Shown here: positions 8,332 through 15,512 of the stretch, piece by piece
How positions within the stretch are numbered: the first letter of the stretch is position 1
How the letters are laid out: the number at the start of each line of letters is the position of its first letter
From: Herbidospora solisilvae
Lineage (GTDB): Bacteria; Actinomycetota; Actinomycetes; Streptosporangiales; Streptosporangiaceae
Length of the DNA stretch: 64,000 nucleotides
Assembly: GCF_009901565.1 (NCBI RefSeq)
Contig: NZ_WXEW01000001.1
Location: forward strand, 124,001-188,000
Direction: 5' to 3'
The notes under the pieces: model-generated
The model's input: the letters and a program-made list of their open reading frames with translations, nothing else
Told to the model about the DNA's origin: nothing
The model's database searches: none
Program-made: the position numbers and the translations under genes

Positions 8332-8706
8332 ATGACCGCCCGACCCCTGCCGACCTGGCTCACCCTCACCACCGGCCCGGCCCCGGCGGTCATCGACGGA
8401 CGCGCCTGCCGCACCCGCGCCGCCCTCTTCGACGAAACGGCGCGGGTCCTGCGCTTCCCCGACTACTTCGGCCGCAACTGGGACGCCTTCGCCGACTCCC
8501 TCGGCGACGCCGTCCGCGCCGGCACCACCACCCTCATCGTCCGCCACGCCGAAGACCTCCTCAGCGCCGAACCCCCCGAGCAGTACGCCACCCTCCTCGA
8601 CATCCTCGCCGTCGCCGCCCGCACCGGCCTCACCCTCACCCTTCACACCGACCCCGCCCACGAACCCCACCTGCGCGCCCGCACCACCGCCGCCCTCACC
8701 CCCTAG
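8332..8706 (+). CDS. Barstar-family ribonuclease inhibitor
   Basis: This 124-residue cytosolic protein of the barstar family binds and blocks barnase/RNase Sa-type enzymes. The family motif FPDYFGRNWDAFADSL is at residues 42-57, including the Asp and Tyr that plug the RNase active site in characterised barstars. It starts 9 nt after the RNase stop codon, so toxin and immunity proteins are co-expressed. Its 3' end overlaps the convergent SRPBCC gene by 11 bp. Confidence 0.92.
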   Translation: MTARPLPTWLTLTTGPAPAVIDGRACRTRAALFDETARVLRFPDYFGRNWDAFADSLGDAVRAGTTTLIVRHAEDLLSAEPPEQYATLLDILAVAARTGLTLTLHTDPAHEPHLRARTTAALTP

Positions 8707-9142
8707 CCGCCAGCCGCGTCAACCGCTCCAGCGACACCTTCAACGCCACCGCCGCCACCGGCCGCGCCACCACCCACCCGACCCGGCCCACCACCCCGAA
8801 CGGCAACTCCAGCTCCTCCACCCACTCCACCCGGCTGCGCCCATCCGGCAACGGCGACACCCGGAACACCCCTCCACCCCGCACCAGCGCCCCCGTGTGC
8901 CGCACCTCCACGATCGCCCCCGGCGTGTACGCCGTGATCTCCATCGTGTCGGTGAACCCCACCCGGCCCACCCCCGTGAACGCCGACAACCGCGACCCCA
9001 CCCCACGCCCGTCACCCGACGTCACCCGCGCATCCGTCAGCACCATCCACTCCCGATGCCGCGGCCAGTCCGTCATCACCGCGAACAACCGCTCCGCCGG
9101 CACACCGGCCTCCGCCGCCACCCGCAACCGCACCACCGCCAC
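8696..9142 (-). CDS. SRPBCC family protein (polyketide cyclase/CoxG-like)
   Basis: This 148-residue START-like fold protein has the typical opening VRLRVAAEAGVPAERLFAVMTDWPRHREWM, a central GVGSRLSAFTGVG and a final amphipathic helix VALKVSLERL. Such proteins carry a hydrophobic ligand pocket; the ligand here is unknown. GTG at 9142 is chosen because GGAGGTGG lies just upstream; longer in-frame reading adds low-complexity sequence. It is convergent with the barstar gene. Confidence 0.85.
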   Translation of the reverse strand: MAVVRLRVAAEAGVPAERLFAVMTDWPRHREWMVLTDARVTSGDGRGVGSRLSAFTGVGRVGFTDTMEITAYTPGAIVEVRHTGALVRGGGVFRVSPLPDGRSRVEWVEELELPFGVVGRVGWVVARPVAAVALKVSLERLTRLAARG

Positions 9143-9238
9143 GACGCCACCTCCACTCCGATGGCACACCCCTACCCACCACCTCCACGACCAGAAAACT
9201 GACACCCCTTGGCAGGAACCCCCGCCATCCTGGACCCC

Positions 9239-9622
9239 ATGCACGCAACCGGAACCTTCGACATCACCAGCTGGGACACCCTCGCCACCGACGACCACCC
9301 CGGCGCCACCATCAGCCGCCACCGCCTCACCAAACACTTCACCGGCGACCTCACCGGCACCTCCACCACCGAGATCCTCACCGTCGCCACCACCGCCGGA
9401 CCCGCCGCCTACACCGGCCTCGAACACGTCGACGGCACCCTCCACGGCCGCAAAGGCACCTTCGTCCTGGCCCACAGCGCCGGCGGGGGAGCGGACGGCA
9501 CCCCCTGGATGCGCTGGGAGATCGTCGCCACCTCAGGAACAGGCGAACTGGTCGGCATCACCGGCTCCGGCCAGATCGTCAACGACGACGGCCATCACTA
9601 CACCCTCGACTACACGCTGTAA
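9239..9622 (+). CDS. DUF3224 family protein
   Basis: This 127-residue cytosolic protein matches DUF3224 (allene-oxide-cyclase-like barrel). It begins MHATGTFDITSW, has SRHRLTKHFTGDLTGTST, EHVDGTLHGRKGTFVL and ends with the H-Y-LDYTL strand. The function of the family is not established. ATG at 9239 is preceded at 7 nt by CATCCT, compatible with a leaderless start; the longer TTG start at 9209 is not supported. Confidence 0.84.
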   Translation: MHATGTFDITSWDTLATDDHPGATISRHRLTKHFTGDLTGTSTTEILTVATTAGPAAYTGLEHVDGTLHGRKGTFVLAHSAGGGADGTPWMRWEIVATSGTGELVGITGSGQIVNDDGHHYTLDYTL

Positions 9623-10065
9623 CCGACTGGTGCTTGAGTGCAGGTTCCGACTCGAACCGGGGGAGCAGCGGGTGTACGCCTCGATCGAGGCCTGAGCGGG
9701 CAATGCTCAACCGTGGGAGGGGAGTCCTCGAGCCGGACGTCGAGGAGGCCCAGACCTCCCACCACGGCTCACCCCCTCGACCGGCAGCGTTACACCGGGG
9801 GACGACACGCCAATGGGCCGTCGACTCGCCGTGTCGCCCCTCGGCGGCGCAGGAGCGGCCAGAGGGCGGTTGCGTCCCATCTGGACCCGACCTCCGGAAG
9901 CCGTGCATGCGCGGCTGAGACCCCAAGCGGGGGAGAGGCCCCACACCACCGAGTCGGGCGACGAACGGCGCGAGTTCTGGCAAAAGTCAAGATCCGCGCC
10001 GAACCCCGGACTCGTGACGGCGCGGCCCCCAGCGCCCGGTTGCGCCGGCCACCGGCCAGACCCCC

Positions 10066-10104
10066 TACGGCGGGAGGCGCCGGCCAGGCGGAGCCGTAAC
10101 GGAA
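10066..10104 (+). repeat. Structured 29-nt repeat, copy 1 (core 10076-10104)
   Basis: A 29-nt core identical to 22749-22777 folds locally: CGCC-GGCCA-GGCG as a tight hairpin, enclosed by TACGGC (10066-10071) pairing with GCCGTA. The core is followed by AACGGAA and, after an A-rich linker, GC-rich sequence with CCCTC/GAGGG. Both copies are intergenic. It may be a small structured RNA or a dispersed repeat. Confidence 0.6.
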
Positions 10105-10468
10105 AAGGAGGAGCCCCCCTCCCAACAGACGGGAAAGAGGGCCCCTCATCACGCCACGGCACCGGCAGGCGACGGGGGACGGCACCGCGCGGGCCACCGC
10201 CGTAACCCGCGCCGCCGTCACCACCGGCGGCCCCGGAAGCAGGCGGTCGGCACCGCCGCGACCGACCACCACACCGGCGCCGCCCAATCCCGCCGACACG
10301 TCATGCCCGCCGAAAGCCGGACGAACGGCGATGTTCGTTCCCGCCGCCCACGCCGGTCAAAGCCGAGACCCGCTCACGACCGGCCCGGCACCCGCACCCA
10401 CCAGCACAACCACGCCCGGCCGCGCCGCCCGGCGGGCTGAACCTTTCACCCCCGCCAGCCAACTTGAC

Positions 10469-10482
10469 ATAATGTTCATTAT
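10469..10482. promoter_or_regulatory. AT-rich palindrome upstream of L7/L12-like gene
   Basis: ATAATG-TT-CATTAT is a perfect 14-bp palindrome in an otherwise GC-rich region, overlapping the TTGACA at 10464-10469. The -10-like TAAGAT (10502-10507) lies 7 nt before the ATG at 10515. The palindrome is well placed to be a repressor operator. Confidence 0.55.
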
Positions 10483-10514
10483 CGAGCAGGCAAAGCCGTC
10501 GTAAGATCACCGTC

Positions 10515-10964
10515 ATGGGCACCGTCGGACCCGCCGAAATCCTGGTCCTGCTGATCCTCCTCGGCGTCATCGCCGGCATCGTCCTGCTCGCCGTCAGAGC
10601 CTCCGGCGGACGACCCCGCGCACAGGTCGCCTACTGGGCGCCCGGTGTCATCCCGCAGATCGCCGAACCCATCCGCGAACGCGTCCGCGAACTCGGCGCC
10701 GAGGGGCGTGTCGTGGAGGCGATCAAACTCGTCCGCCAGGAGACGGGCCTGGGGCTGCGCGACGCCAAGTTCGTCACCGAATCGATCATCGCCGGGCGCT
10801 ACCTCCCCACCAGCACCGAACGCGCCCTGCAGACCGGCCCCGACCTGGCCGGCCGGGTCCGCGAGCTCAAGGAGGCCGGGCGGACCGAGCAGGCGGTCTT
10901 CCTGGTGCGTGGCGAGACCGGCATGAACCAGGAACAGGCCGAGGCGTTCGTCGACCTCATCTGA
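10515..10964 (+). CDS. Membrane-anchored protein with two ribosomal L7/L12-like repeats
   Basis: The 149-residue protein begins with a single transmembrane helix (about 8-28, ILVLLILLGVIAGIVLLAV). Two repeats resembling the ribosomal protein L7/L12 C-terminal helix pair follow: RELGAEGRVVEAIKLVRQET (about 58-77) and RELKEAGRTEQAVFLVRGET (about 115-134). In ribosomal L12 this surface binds translation factors; here its role is unknown. ATG at 10515 lies 7 nt after TAAGAT, so translation is probably leaderless. A strong hairpin follows the gene. Confidence 0.82.
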   Translation: MGTVGPAEILVLLILLGVIAGIVLLAVRASGGRPRAQVAYWAPGVIPQIAEPIRERVRELGAEGRVVEAIKLVRQETGLGLRDAKFVTESIIAGRYLPTSTERALQTGPDLAGRVRELKEAGRTEQAVFLVRGETGMNQEQAEAFVDLI

Positions 10965-10989
10965 AACCGTCATACCGGGCAAAAGATGG

Positions 10990-11025
10990 CGATACCAGAC
11001 AGAAGGTGAATTCTGTTTGGTATCG
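10990..11025. terminator. Bidirectional hairpin between L7/L12-like gene and cupin
   Basis: Arms at 10990-11004 and 11011-11025 pair over 15 positions with one mismatch (a G-U in RNA), with a 6-nt loop. It is AT-richer than its surroundings and separates two convergent genes. No long T-tract is present. Confidence 0.65.
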
Positions 11026-11028
11026 GAT

Positions 11029-11514
11029 TTACTTCTCGTCGACCCAGAACGTGTCGTGCCGCACGAAGAACTCCTGGTCCTCACGCCCCGACGCGGCCCA
11101 CTCGGCGATGCCCTCGAAGTAGCCCTCGCGCGGCGCCCCCGGCGAGAAGATCAGCAGCAGGCTGGCCGGTTCGCCCGATTCGTTGCGGAATCCGTGGACG
11201 CCGCCCTCCGGCACGTGCACGAAGTCGCCGGGCACCGTGGTGATCCACTCCTTGCCGTTGTAGATGCGGACCGTGCCGGTGAGGATGAAGAACGATTCGG
11301 TGAGGCTGCGGTGGAAGTGCGGGGCGGGCCCGCTGGGTTTGGCGCCCATGTCCCAGCGGTAGAGGCCGAACTTGCCGCCGGTGGTGGCGCCGGTGGCGAG
11401 GTAGGTGCAGGTGCCGCCGTTGGCGTAGGTGATGTCGGGCGGGGCGCCGTGCGGGAGGTAGGTGGCGGTGATCTCCCCGGTGTCCCCCAGGTAGCGCGGT
11501 TCCGGATATGTCAT
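11029..11514 (-). CDS. Cupin domain protein
   Basis: This 161-residue single-cupin protein has motif 1 GPAPHFHRSLTESFFILTG (H-x-H, then E) and motif 2 GDFVHVPEGGVHGFRN, giving the expected metal-binding His/Glu/His set. The enzyme reaction is not predictable; dioxygenase, isomerase or sensor roles are all known for this fold. I choose ATG at 11514 (MTYPEPRYLG) because CATGAT ends 7 nt upstream, giving a leaderless start; the ATG at 11526 is the alternative. It is divergent from the recombinase gene. Confidence 0.88.
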   Translation of the reverse strand: MTYPEPRYLGDTGEITATYLPHGAPPDITYANGGTCTYLATGATTGGKFGLYRWDMGAKPSGPAPHFHRSLTESFFILTGTVRIYNGKEWITTVPGDFVHVPEGGVHGFRNESGEPASLLLIFSPGAPREGYFEGIAEWAASGREDQEFFVRHDTFWVDEK

Positions 11515-11544
11515 GTTATCGATCATGCCACTGAGCTGTGGAAT

Positions 11545-11566
11545 TGTCGGTGGCCGGGGTTAGGGT
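11545..11566 (+). promoter_or_regulatory. PafBC/RecA-NDp-type damage promoter before recombinase
   Basis: TGTCGGTG (11545-11552), 8 nt, TAGGGT (11561-11566), then 8 nt to the ATG at 11575. The sequence and spacing are the same as at 7707-7728, including the distance to the start codon. Confidence 0.82.
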
Positions 11567-11574
11567 CTGGGGTC

Positions 11575-12603
11575 ATGCGTCCGGCGGAGCTGAATCGGTT
11601 GTCGGTGGAAGAGGCGGCGGATCGTTATGTGGAGCTGGTCCGCGCGAAGGTGGTGACGGGCGGTCTGTCGCGGGCGACCGCCGAGGTGTACGCGCGTGAT
11701 GTGCAGACGTTCGTGCGGCTGACGCGGGTGTGCCGGCTGTCGGGGGTGCTCGACGATCTGTCGGGTGACGACGTCGACGCGGTGCTGCTGGCGTTCGCGC
11801 GTAAGCCCGACGAGCGGCGGCGGACGCCGTCGGAGGGCGGGGAGTTGCAGAGCGCGGCGTCGCAGGCGAGGTTCCGGCGGTCGGTGTCGGCGTTGTTCAA
11901 GCATGCGGCTCTGGCGGGGTGGGTGCAGCTGAATCCGATGGCGTCGGCGACGGTGGTGGCGCGGGAGCGGGGCGGGTTGCGGGCCGAGCGGCGGGCGTTG
12001 ACGCGGGAGCAGGCGCAGGGGCTGGTGGGGGCGGCGGTGTCCCCTGCCGGTGATGAGGTGCGGGGGCGGCGTGATCAGCGTACGGAGGTGCGGGACGCGT
12101 TGATCGTGCTGCTGCTGACGATGGTGGGGCCGCGGGTGTCGGAGCTGGTGCGGGCGAATGTGGAGGATTTCTACACCAACGACGGGGAGCGTTACTGGCG
12201 GATCTTCGGTAAGGGCGGCAAGACGCGGGATGTGCCGCTCCCCCGGCTGGTGGCGCGGGTGCTGGCGGCGTATCTGGAGGTGCGTCAGCAGGCCCGTGAG
12301 GGGGATGACAAGGCGTTGTTGTTGTCGTGGCGGGGGCGGCGGCTGGCGCGGGGTGATGTGCAGGCGGTGATCGACCGGGTGCAGGCGCGGGTGGATCCGG
12401 AGCGGCGGCGGTCGGTGACGCCGCATGGGTTGCGGCATACGACGGCGACGCATCTGCTGGCGGGCGGGACGGACATGGACGCGGTGCGGCGGGTGCTGGG
12501 TCATGGGGATCTGAGCACGCTGGGCCGGTATCGGGATGAGTTGCCGGGTGAGCTGGAGGCGGCGATGCGGGCGCATCCGCTTGTGCACGATACGGGTGTC
12601 TAG
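11575..12603 (+). CDS. Tyrosine recombinase/integrase (XerC/D-like)
   Basis: This 342-residue site-specific recombinase has an N-terminal SAM-like core-binding domain (about 10-130) and a catalytic domain with the complete set Arg187 (GPRVSEL), Lys213/216 (FGKGGKTRDV), His284 and Arg287 (HGLRHTTATH), His310 (VLGHGDLSTL) and nucleophile Tyr319. Length and sequence fit chromosomal Xer-like enzymes more than large phage integrases. It is monocistronic, with a damage-type promoter ending 8 nt before the ATG. Codons are richer in G- and T-ending forms than those of the plus-strand genes further left. No attachment site or excisionase was found. Confidence 0.94.
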   Translation: MRPAELNRLSVEEAADRYVELVRAKVVTGGLSRATAEVYARDVQTFVRLTRVCRLSGVLDDLSGDDVDAVLLAFARKPDERRRTPSEGGELQSAASQARFRRSVSALFKHAALAGWVQLNPMASATVVARERGGLRAERRALTREQAQGLVGAAVSPAGDEVRGRRDQRTEVRDALIVLLLTMVGPRVSELVRANVEDFYTNDGERYWRIFGKGGKTRDVPLPRLVARVLAAYLEVRQQAREGDDKALLLSWRGRRLARGDVQAVIDRVQARVDPERRRSVTPHGLRHTTATHLLAGGTDMDAVRRVLGHGDLSTLGRYRDELPGELEAAMRAHPLVHDTGV

Positions 12604-12630
12604 GGCGGGCGGTAGAGGGCCGTATAGGGC

Positions 12631-12661
12631 TTGACTCTCACGTTACGGGAGGCCGCAGGCT
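12631..12661 (+). promoter_or_regulatory. MerR-type promoter with operator, upstream of merR gene
   Basis: TTGACT (12631-12636) and CAGGCT (12656-12661) are separated by 19 bp, the long spacer typical of MerR-regulated promoters. The dyad CTCACGT-T-ACGGGAG (12637-12651) fills it. The half-sites are the same as at 29909-29923. Confidence 0.8.
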
Positions 12662-12689
12662 GGGTCGCGTCAGGAAAGGAGGGGGAGGC

Positions 12690-13451
12690 GTGGCGGGTTA
12701 TTCGGTGGGTCAGGTGGCGGCGTTCGCGGGTGTGACGGTGCGGACGTTGCACCATTACGACGAGATCGGCCTGTTGTCGCCGAGTGAACGGACGGCGGCG
12801 GGTTACCGCCGGTATTCGGAGCCGGATCTGGATCGGTTGCAGCAGGTGCTGTTCTACCGGGAGCTGGGTTTCCCCCTGGAGGAGATCACCACGATTCTCG
12901 ATGATCCGGGGGTGGACGCCGCGACGCATCTGCGGCGTCAGCATGAGCTGCTGCTGCGGCGGATCGCCCGGCTGGAGGCGTTGGTGGTGTCTGTGGAGAC
13001 CGCGTTGGAGGCGGCGAGGATGGGTGTGTCGTTGACGCCGGAGGAGCGTTACGAGGTGTTCGGGGAGTTCCGGCCGGAGGATCACGCGGCCGAGGCGGAG
13101 AGCCGGTGGGGTGGGTCGCCGGCGTGGGCGGAGAGCCGTCGGCGGACGTCGTCGTACACGAAGGCCGACTGGCAGGCGATCTCGGCGGAGGCCGGGGAGC
13201 TGGTGGAGGCGTGGCGGTCGTTGTTCGCGCGGGGGGTGGCGGCGGACTCCCCCGAGGTGACGGCGGTGGCGGAGCGGCATCGGGAGCACATCAGCCGGTG
13301 GTTCTATTCGTGCACGTCGGAGATTCATGTGGGTCTCGGGGAGATGTACGTGGCCGATGAGCGGTTCGCCCGCAATTACGAGGGGGTGGCGGAGGGGTTG
13401 TCGGTGTACATCCGGGATTCGATTGTGGCGAATGCCGGGGTCGTCCGGTAA
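12690..13451 (+). CDS. MerR family regulator with TipAS-type C-terminal domain
   Basis: This 253-residue regulator has an N-terminal MerR winged helix (YSVGQVAAFAGVTVRTLHHYDEIGL, then TAAGYRRYSEPDLDRL), a dimerisation helix (about 75-110), and a C-terminal segment of about 140 residues that resembles TipAS antibiotic-recognition domains (RWFYSCTSEIHVGLGEMYVADERFARNYE). TipAS proteins bind thiopeptides and other antibiotics. GTG at 12690 follows AAAGGAGG. Its own promoter carries a 19-bp spacer and dyad, so it is probably autoregulated; the same operator precedes the DUF2268 protease gene. Confidence 0.93.
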   Translation: MAGYSVGQVAAFAGVTVRTLHHYDEIGLLSPSERTAAGYRRYSEPDLDRLQQVLFYRELGFPLEEITTILDDPGVDAATHLRRQHELLLRRIARLEALVVSVETALEAARMGVSLTPEERYEVFGEFRPEDHAAEAESRWGGSPAWAESRRRTSSYTKADWQAISAEAGELVEAWRSLFARGVAADSPEVTAVAERHREHISRWFYSCTSEIHVGLGEMYVADERFARNYEGVAEGLSVYIRDSIVANAGVVR

Positions 13452-13579
13452 TTCCGGGTTTCGCCCGCGCGGGCCCGCGATCTTTGTCATGATGGGCGTG
13501 ACTGGTTGTGGGTAAGCCCGGTTTCCCCTTTCACTTCGTGGAAACGCCGTCGTAATAGGGGTTCCGGAGGATGGGCGGC

Positions 13580-14302
13580 ATGATCAGGGCCATTCTCTTC
13601 GACCTGGACGAGACGCTGTTCGATCATCGTGCGGCGGTGGCGCACGCGGTGACGGCGTGGACGGCCGAGCGGTCCCCGTTCCATCCGCTGCTGGCCGAGG
13701 GGCCGGGGTTGTGGTTGCGGCTGGAGGACGTCCACCTGCCGGCCTGGCACCGGGGCGAGTGCTCTTTCGGCGAGCAGCGGCGCCGGCGGTTGCGTGACTA
13801 CTGCCGGCGGATGGGTGTGGCGGTGCCAGGTGACCTCGACGGGGCGTACGCGGAGTTCCTCGATCTGTACGAGCAGGCCTGGACGGCCTTCCCCGACGCC
13901 GCTCCGCTGATCGGGCGGCTGGCGGGCACGGGGGTGACGCTGGGGGTGCTGACGAACGGCCAGCCGGTGCAGCAGGAGGCGAAGCTGCGGCGGCTGGGCC
14001 TGCTCGACCGGCTGGACCCGGTGCTGACGCCCGACGCGCTGGGCGGGAACTTCAAGCCGTCGGCCGAGGTGTACACGGCGGCGGCCTCGAAGCTGGGCCT
14101 GGAGCCGGGCGAGGTGGTGCTGGTGGGCGACAACCTGAACCTGGACGCGATCGGGCCGACGCGGGTCGGCATGCACGGGGTGTGGCTCGACCGGTACGGG
14201 TCGGCTCCTCCCCCGGTGGGTGTGCCGACGATCCGCACGCTGGCGGAGTTGCCGGCGCTGCTGCCGACGCTGGCGGCGTCGCGGCCGTCGGCCCTGGTCT
14301 GA
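13580..14302 (+). CDS. HAD superfamily hydrolase
   Basis: This 240-residue HAD-type phosphatase has motif I FDLDET with the nucleophile and acid Asp, motif II VLTNG, motif III Lys in FKPS, and motif IV VGDNLNLD. A helical cap lies between motif I and motif II (subclass I). The substrate is unknown; the family includes phosphoglycolate and nucleotide phosphatases. I prefer ATG at 13580 over 13571 because GGAGG at 13566-13570 is then correctly spaced. Confidence 0.92.
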   Translation: MIRAILFDLDETLFDHRAAVAHAVTAWTAERSPFHPLLAEGPGLWLRLEDVHLPAWHRGECSFGEQRRRRLRDYCRRMGVAVPGDLDGAYAEFLDLYEQAWTAFPDAAPLIGRLAGTGVTLGVLTNGQPVQQEAKLRRLGLLDRLDPVLTPDALGGNFKPSAEVYTAAASKLGLEPGEVVLVGDNLNLDAIGPTRVGMHGVWLDRYGSAPPPVGVPTIRTLAELPALLPTLAASRPSALV

Positions 14303-14430
14303 GGCCGGTCTGCGGCTGGTCTGAGGCCGGGTCGGGTGGTCAAGGTCCGCCGGGCGCTCTGACGGCGATGACACTGAGGGTGACCGGCCCCGACGCCCGG
14401 TGTGCATGACAAGCTGCTCAATGCGCCTTT

Positions 14431-15486
14431 TCAGCGGGCCGCGGCGGCCAGGTTGCGGGCTCTGCGGGGGTGGGTGAGGGCGTCGGTGTTGTCGGCGACC
14501 TGATCGACGGTGCCGACGAGGTCGAGGCGGGCGAGGGCGGGGTCGGTGACGGCGTCCATGAGGGCGCGGGCGAAGCGGTGGCCGCCGATGACCTGGAAGG
14601 GCCGGTCGTGGTAGGGGCGGGTGCCGGGTTCGACGGGTTCGGTGAGGTTCAGCCGGTTGTGGAGGGCGGCGACGCGGCGGTAAGCGGTGGACAGGTGGTG
14701 TTCGCGGCCCTGCCAGGTGGTCTCCCGCAGGGCGCCGGTGAGGGCGTCGCCGAGTTCGGCCGACCCGGACAGGCGGTTGAAGGCGCTGCCGAGCCACTTG
14801 GTGTACGGCGGGTAGCGGCGCCGCATGAGCAGGGTCAGGCGCATCAGGTCGCGGGCGATGCGGCCGGTGGCCAGGACCGACCCGAGGTCGTCGCCGACCT
14901 CCCCGGCGCGGCCGGGGAAGCTCTCCTCCTGGGCGATGCGGGTCCATTGGCAGGCCAGGACGTAGCGCCACACGTCGTCGGGGTACCAGCGCAGGCGGCG
15001 CCGGGCGGGGCACAGCTCGTCCAGGCCGTCGTGGAAGACGTCGCCGCCGGTGAACTCGGCCAGCCGCTGCCAGGGCACGCCGAGCCAGTCGTCGACGCCG
15101 ATCGGGTCGCGGGGGTCGAAGCCGAGCAGGTCACGGGCCCAGGGGGTGAACTCGGTGACGGTGACGCCGGGCCGCACCGGATGGAGGTCGGATCCGAACG
15201 CGGTCGGGAAGCCGCCGTATTCGGCCGGCAGCCGCTTCCAGACGCGGTCGCGGATCTCCTCGGCGCGTCCGGCCGGGACGAAGACGATCGCGCGGGGGCC
15301 CCAGTCGTGGTCGGCGGAGCGGGCGGTGTCGAAGCCGAGCACCTCCGAGCCGGGGCCGATGAGCGCGGCGCTGTGGGGAACGGGATGGGGGCCGTCGTCG
15401 AGGAGGGGCCGCAGCACGTCGTGGTAGTAGGCGCGGCACAACTCCAGGCCGGGGACAAACGCGGACATCATTCCCTCACTGTGCAT
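14431..15486 (-). CDS. DUF4037 family protein (nucleotidyltransferase-like)
   Basis: This 351-residue protein has a nucleotidyltransferase-like N-terminus (LIGPGSEVLGFDTARSADHD, with paired acidic residues) and the DUF4037 C-terminal region (DDVWRYVLACQWTRIAQEE, then RRRYPPYTKWLGSAF). Related proteins carry out uncharacterised nucleotidyl transfer. The start is uncertain: ATG at 15486, or ATG at 15471/15468 behind GAGGGA. It is convergent with the HAD gene across about 130 bp containing short GGTCTGAGGCCGG repeats. Confidence 0.82.
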   Translation of the reverse strand: MHSEGMMSAFVPGLELCRAYYHDVLRPLLDDGPHPVPHSAALIGPGSEVLGFDTARSADHDWGPRAIVFVPAGRAEEIRDRVWKRLPAEYGGFPTAFGSDLHPVRPGVTVTEFTPWARDLLGFDPRDPIGVDDWLGVPWQRLAEFTGGDVFHDGLDELCPARRRLRWYPDDVWRYVLACQWTRIAQEESFPGRAGEVGDDLGSVLATGRIARDLMRLTLLMRRRYPPYTKWLGSAFNRLSGSAELGDALTGALRETTWQGREHHLSTAYRRVAALHNRLNLTEPVEPGTRPYHDRPFQVIGGHRFARALMDAVTDPALARLDLVGTVDQVADNTDALTHPRRARNLAAAAR

Positions 15487-15512
15487 GGTCGGGCCGCGCC
15501 GCTCACCTGGTT

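Larger units (their letters stand above)
9623..10514. other. Intergenic region of about 890 bp without a convincing gene
   Basis: Several overlapping frames stay open on both strands here, but none has a recognisable domain, a ribosome-binding site or a consistent codon pattern. It contains a perfect 14-bp palindrome GCCTCGATCGAGGC (9678-9691), the first copy of a 29-nt structured element (10076-10104) and, at its right end, an AT-rich palindrome before the next gene. It most likely holds non-coding or decayed repeat sequence. Confidence 0.6.

Noticed and set aside
9643-9665. Minus-strand GGTTCGAGTC resembling a tRNA T-arm with a CCA further on
   Set aside because: The flanking five bases do not pair as a T-stem, and no matching acceptor, D- or anticodon arm can be placed upstream. 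At most a decayed remnant; more likely chance.
9678-9691. Palindrome GCCTCGATCGAGGC considered as a recombinase attachment site
   Set aside because: No second copy flanks a segment, and nothing links it to the recombinase 1.9 kb away.
14303-14345. Tandem GGTCTGAGGCCGG units after the HAD gene
   Set aside because: Only two imperfect copies of about 13 bp; too short and local to call a functional repeat.
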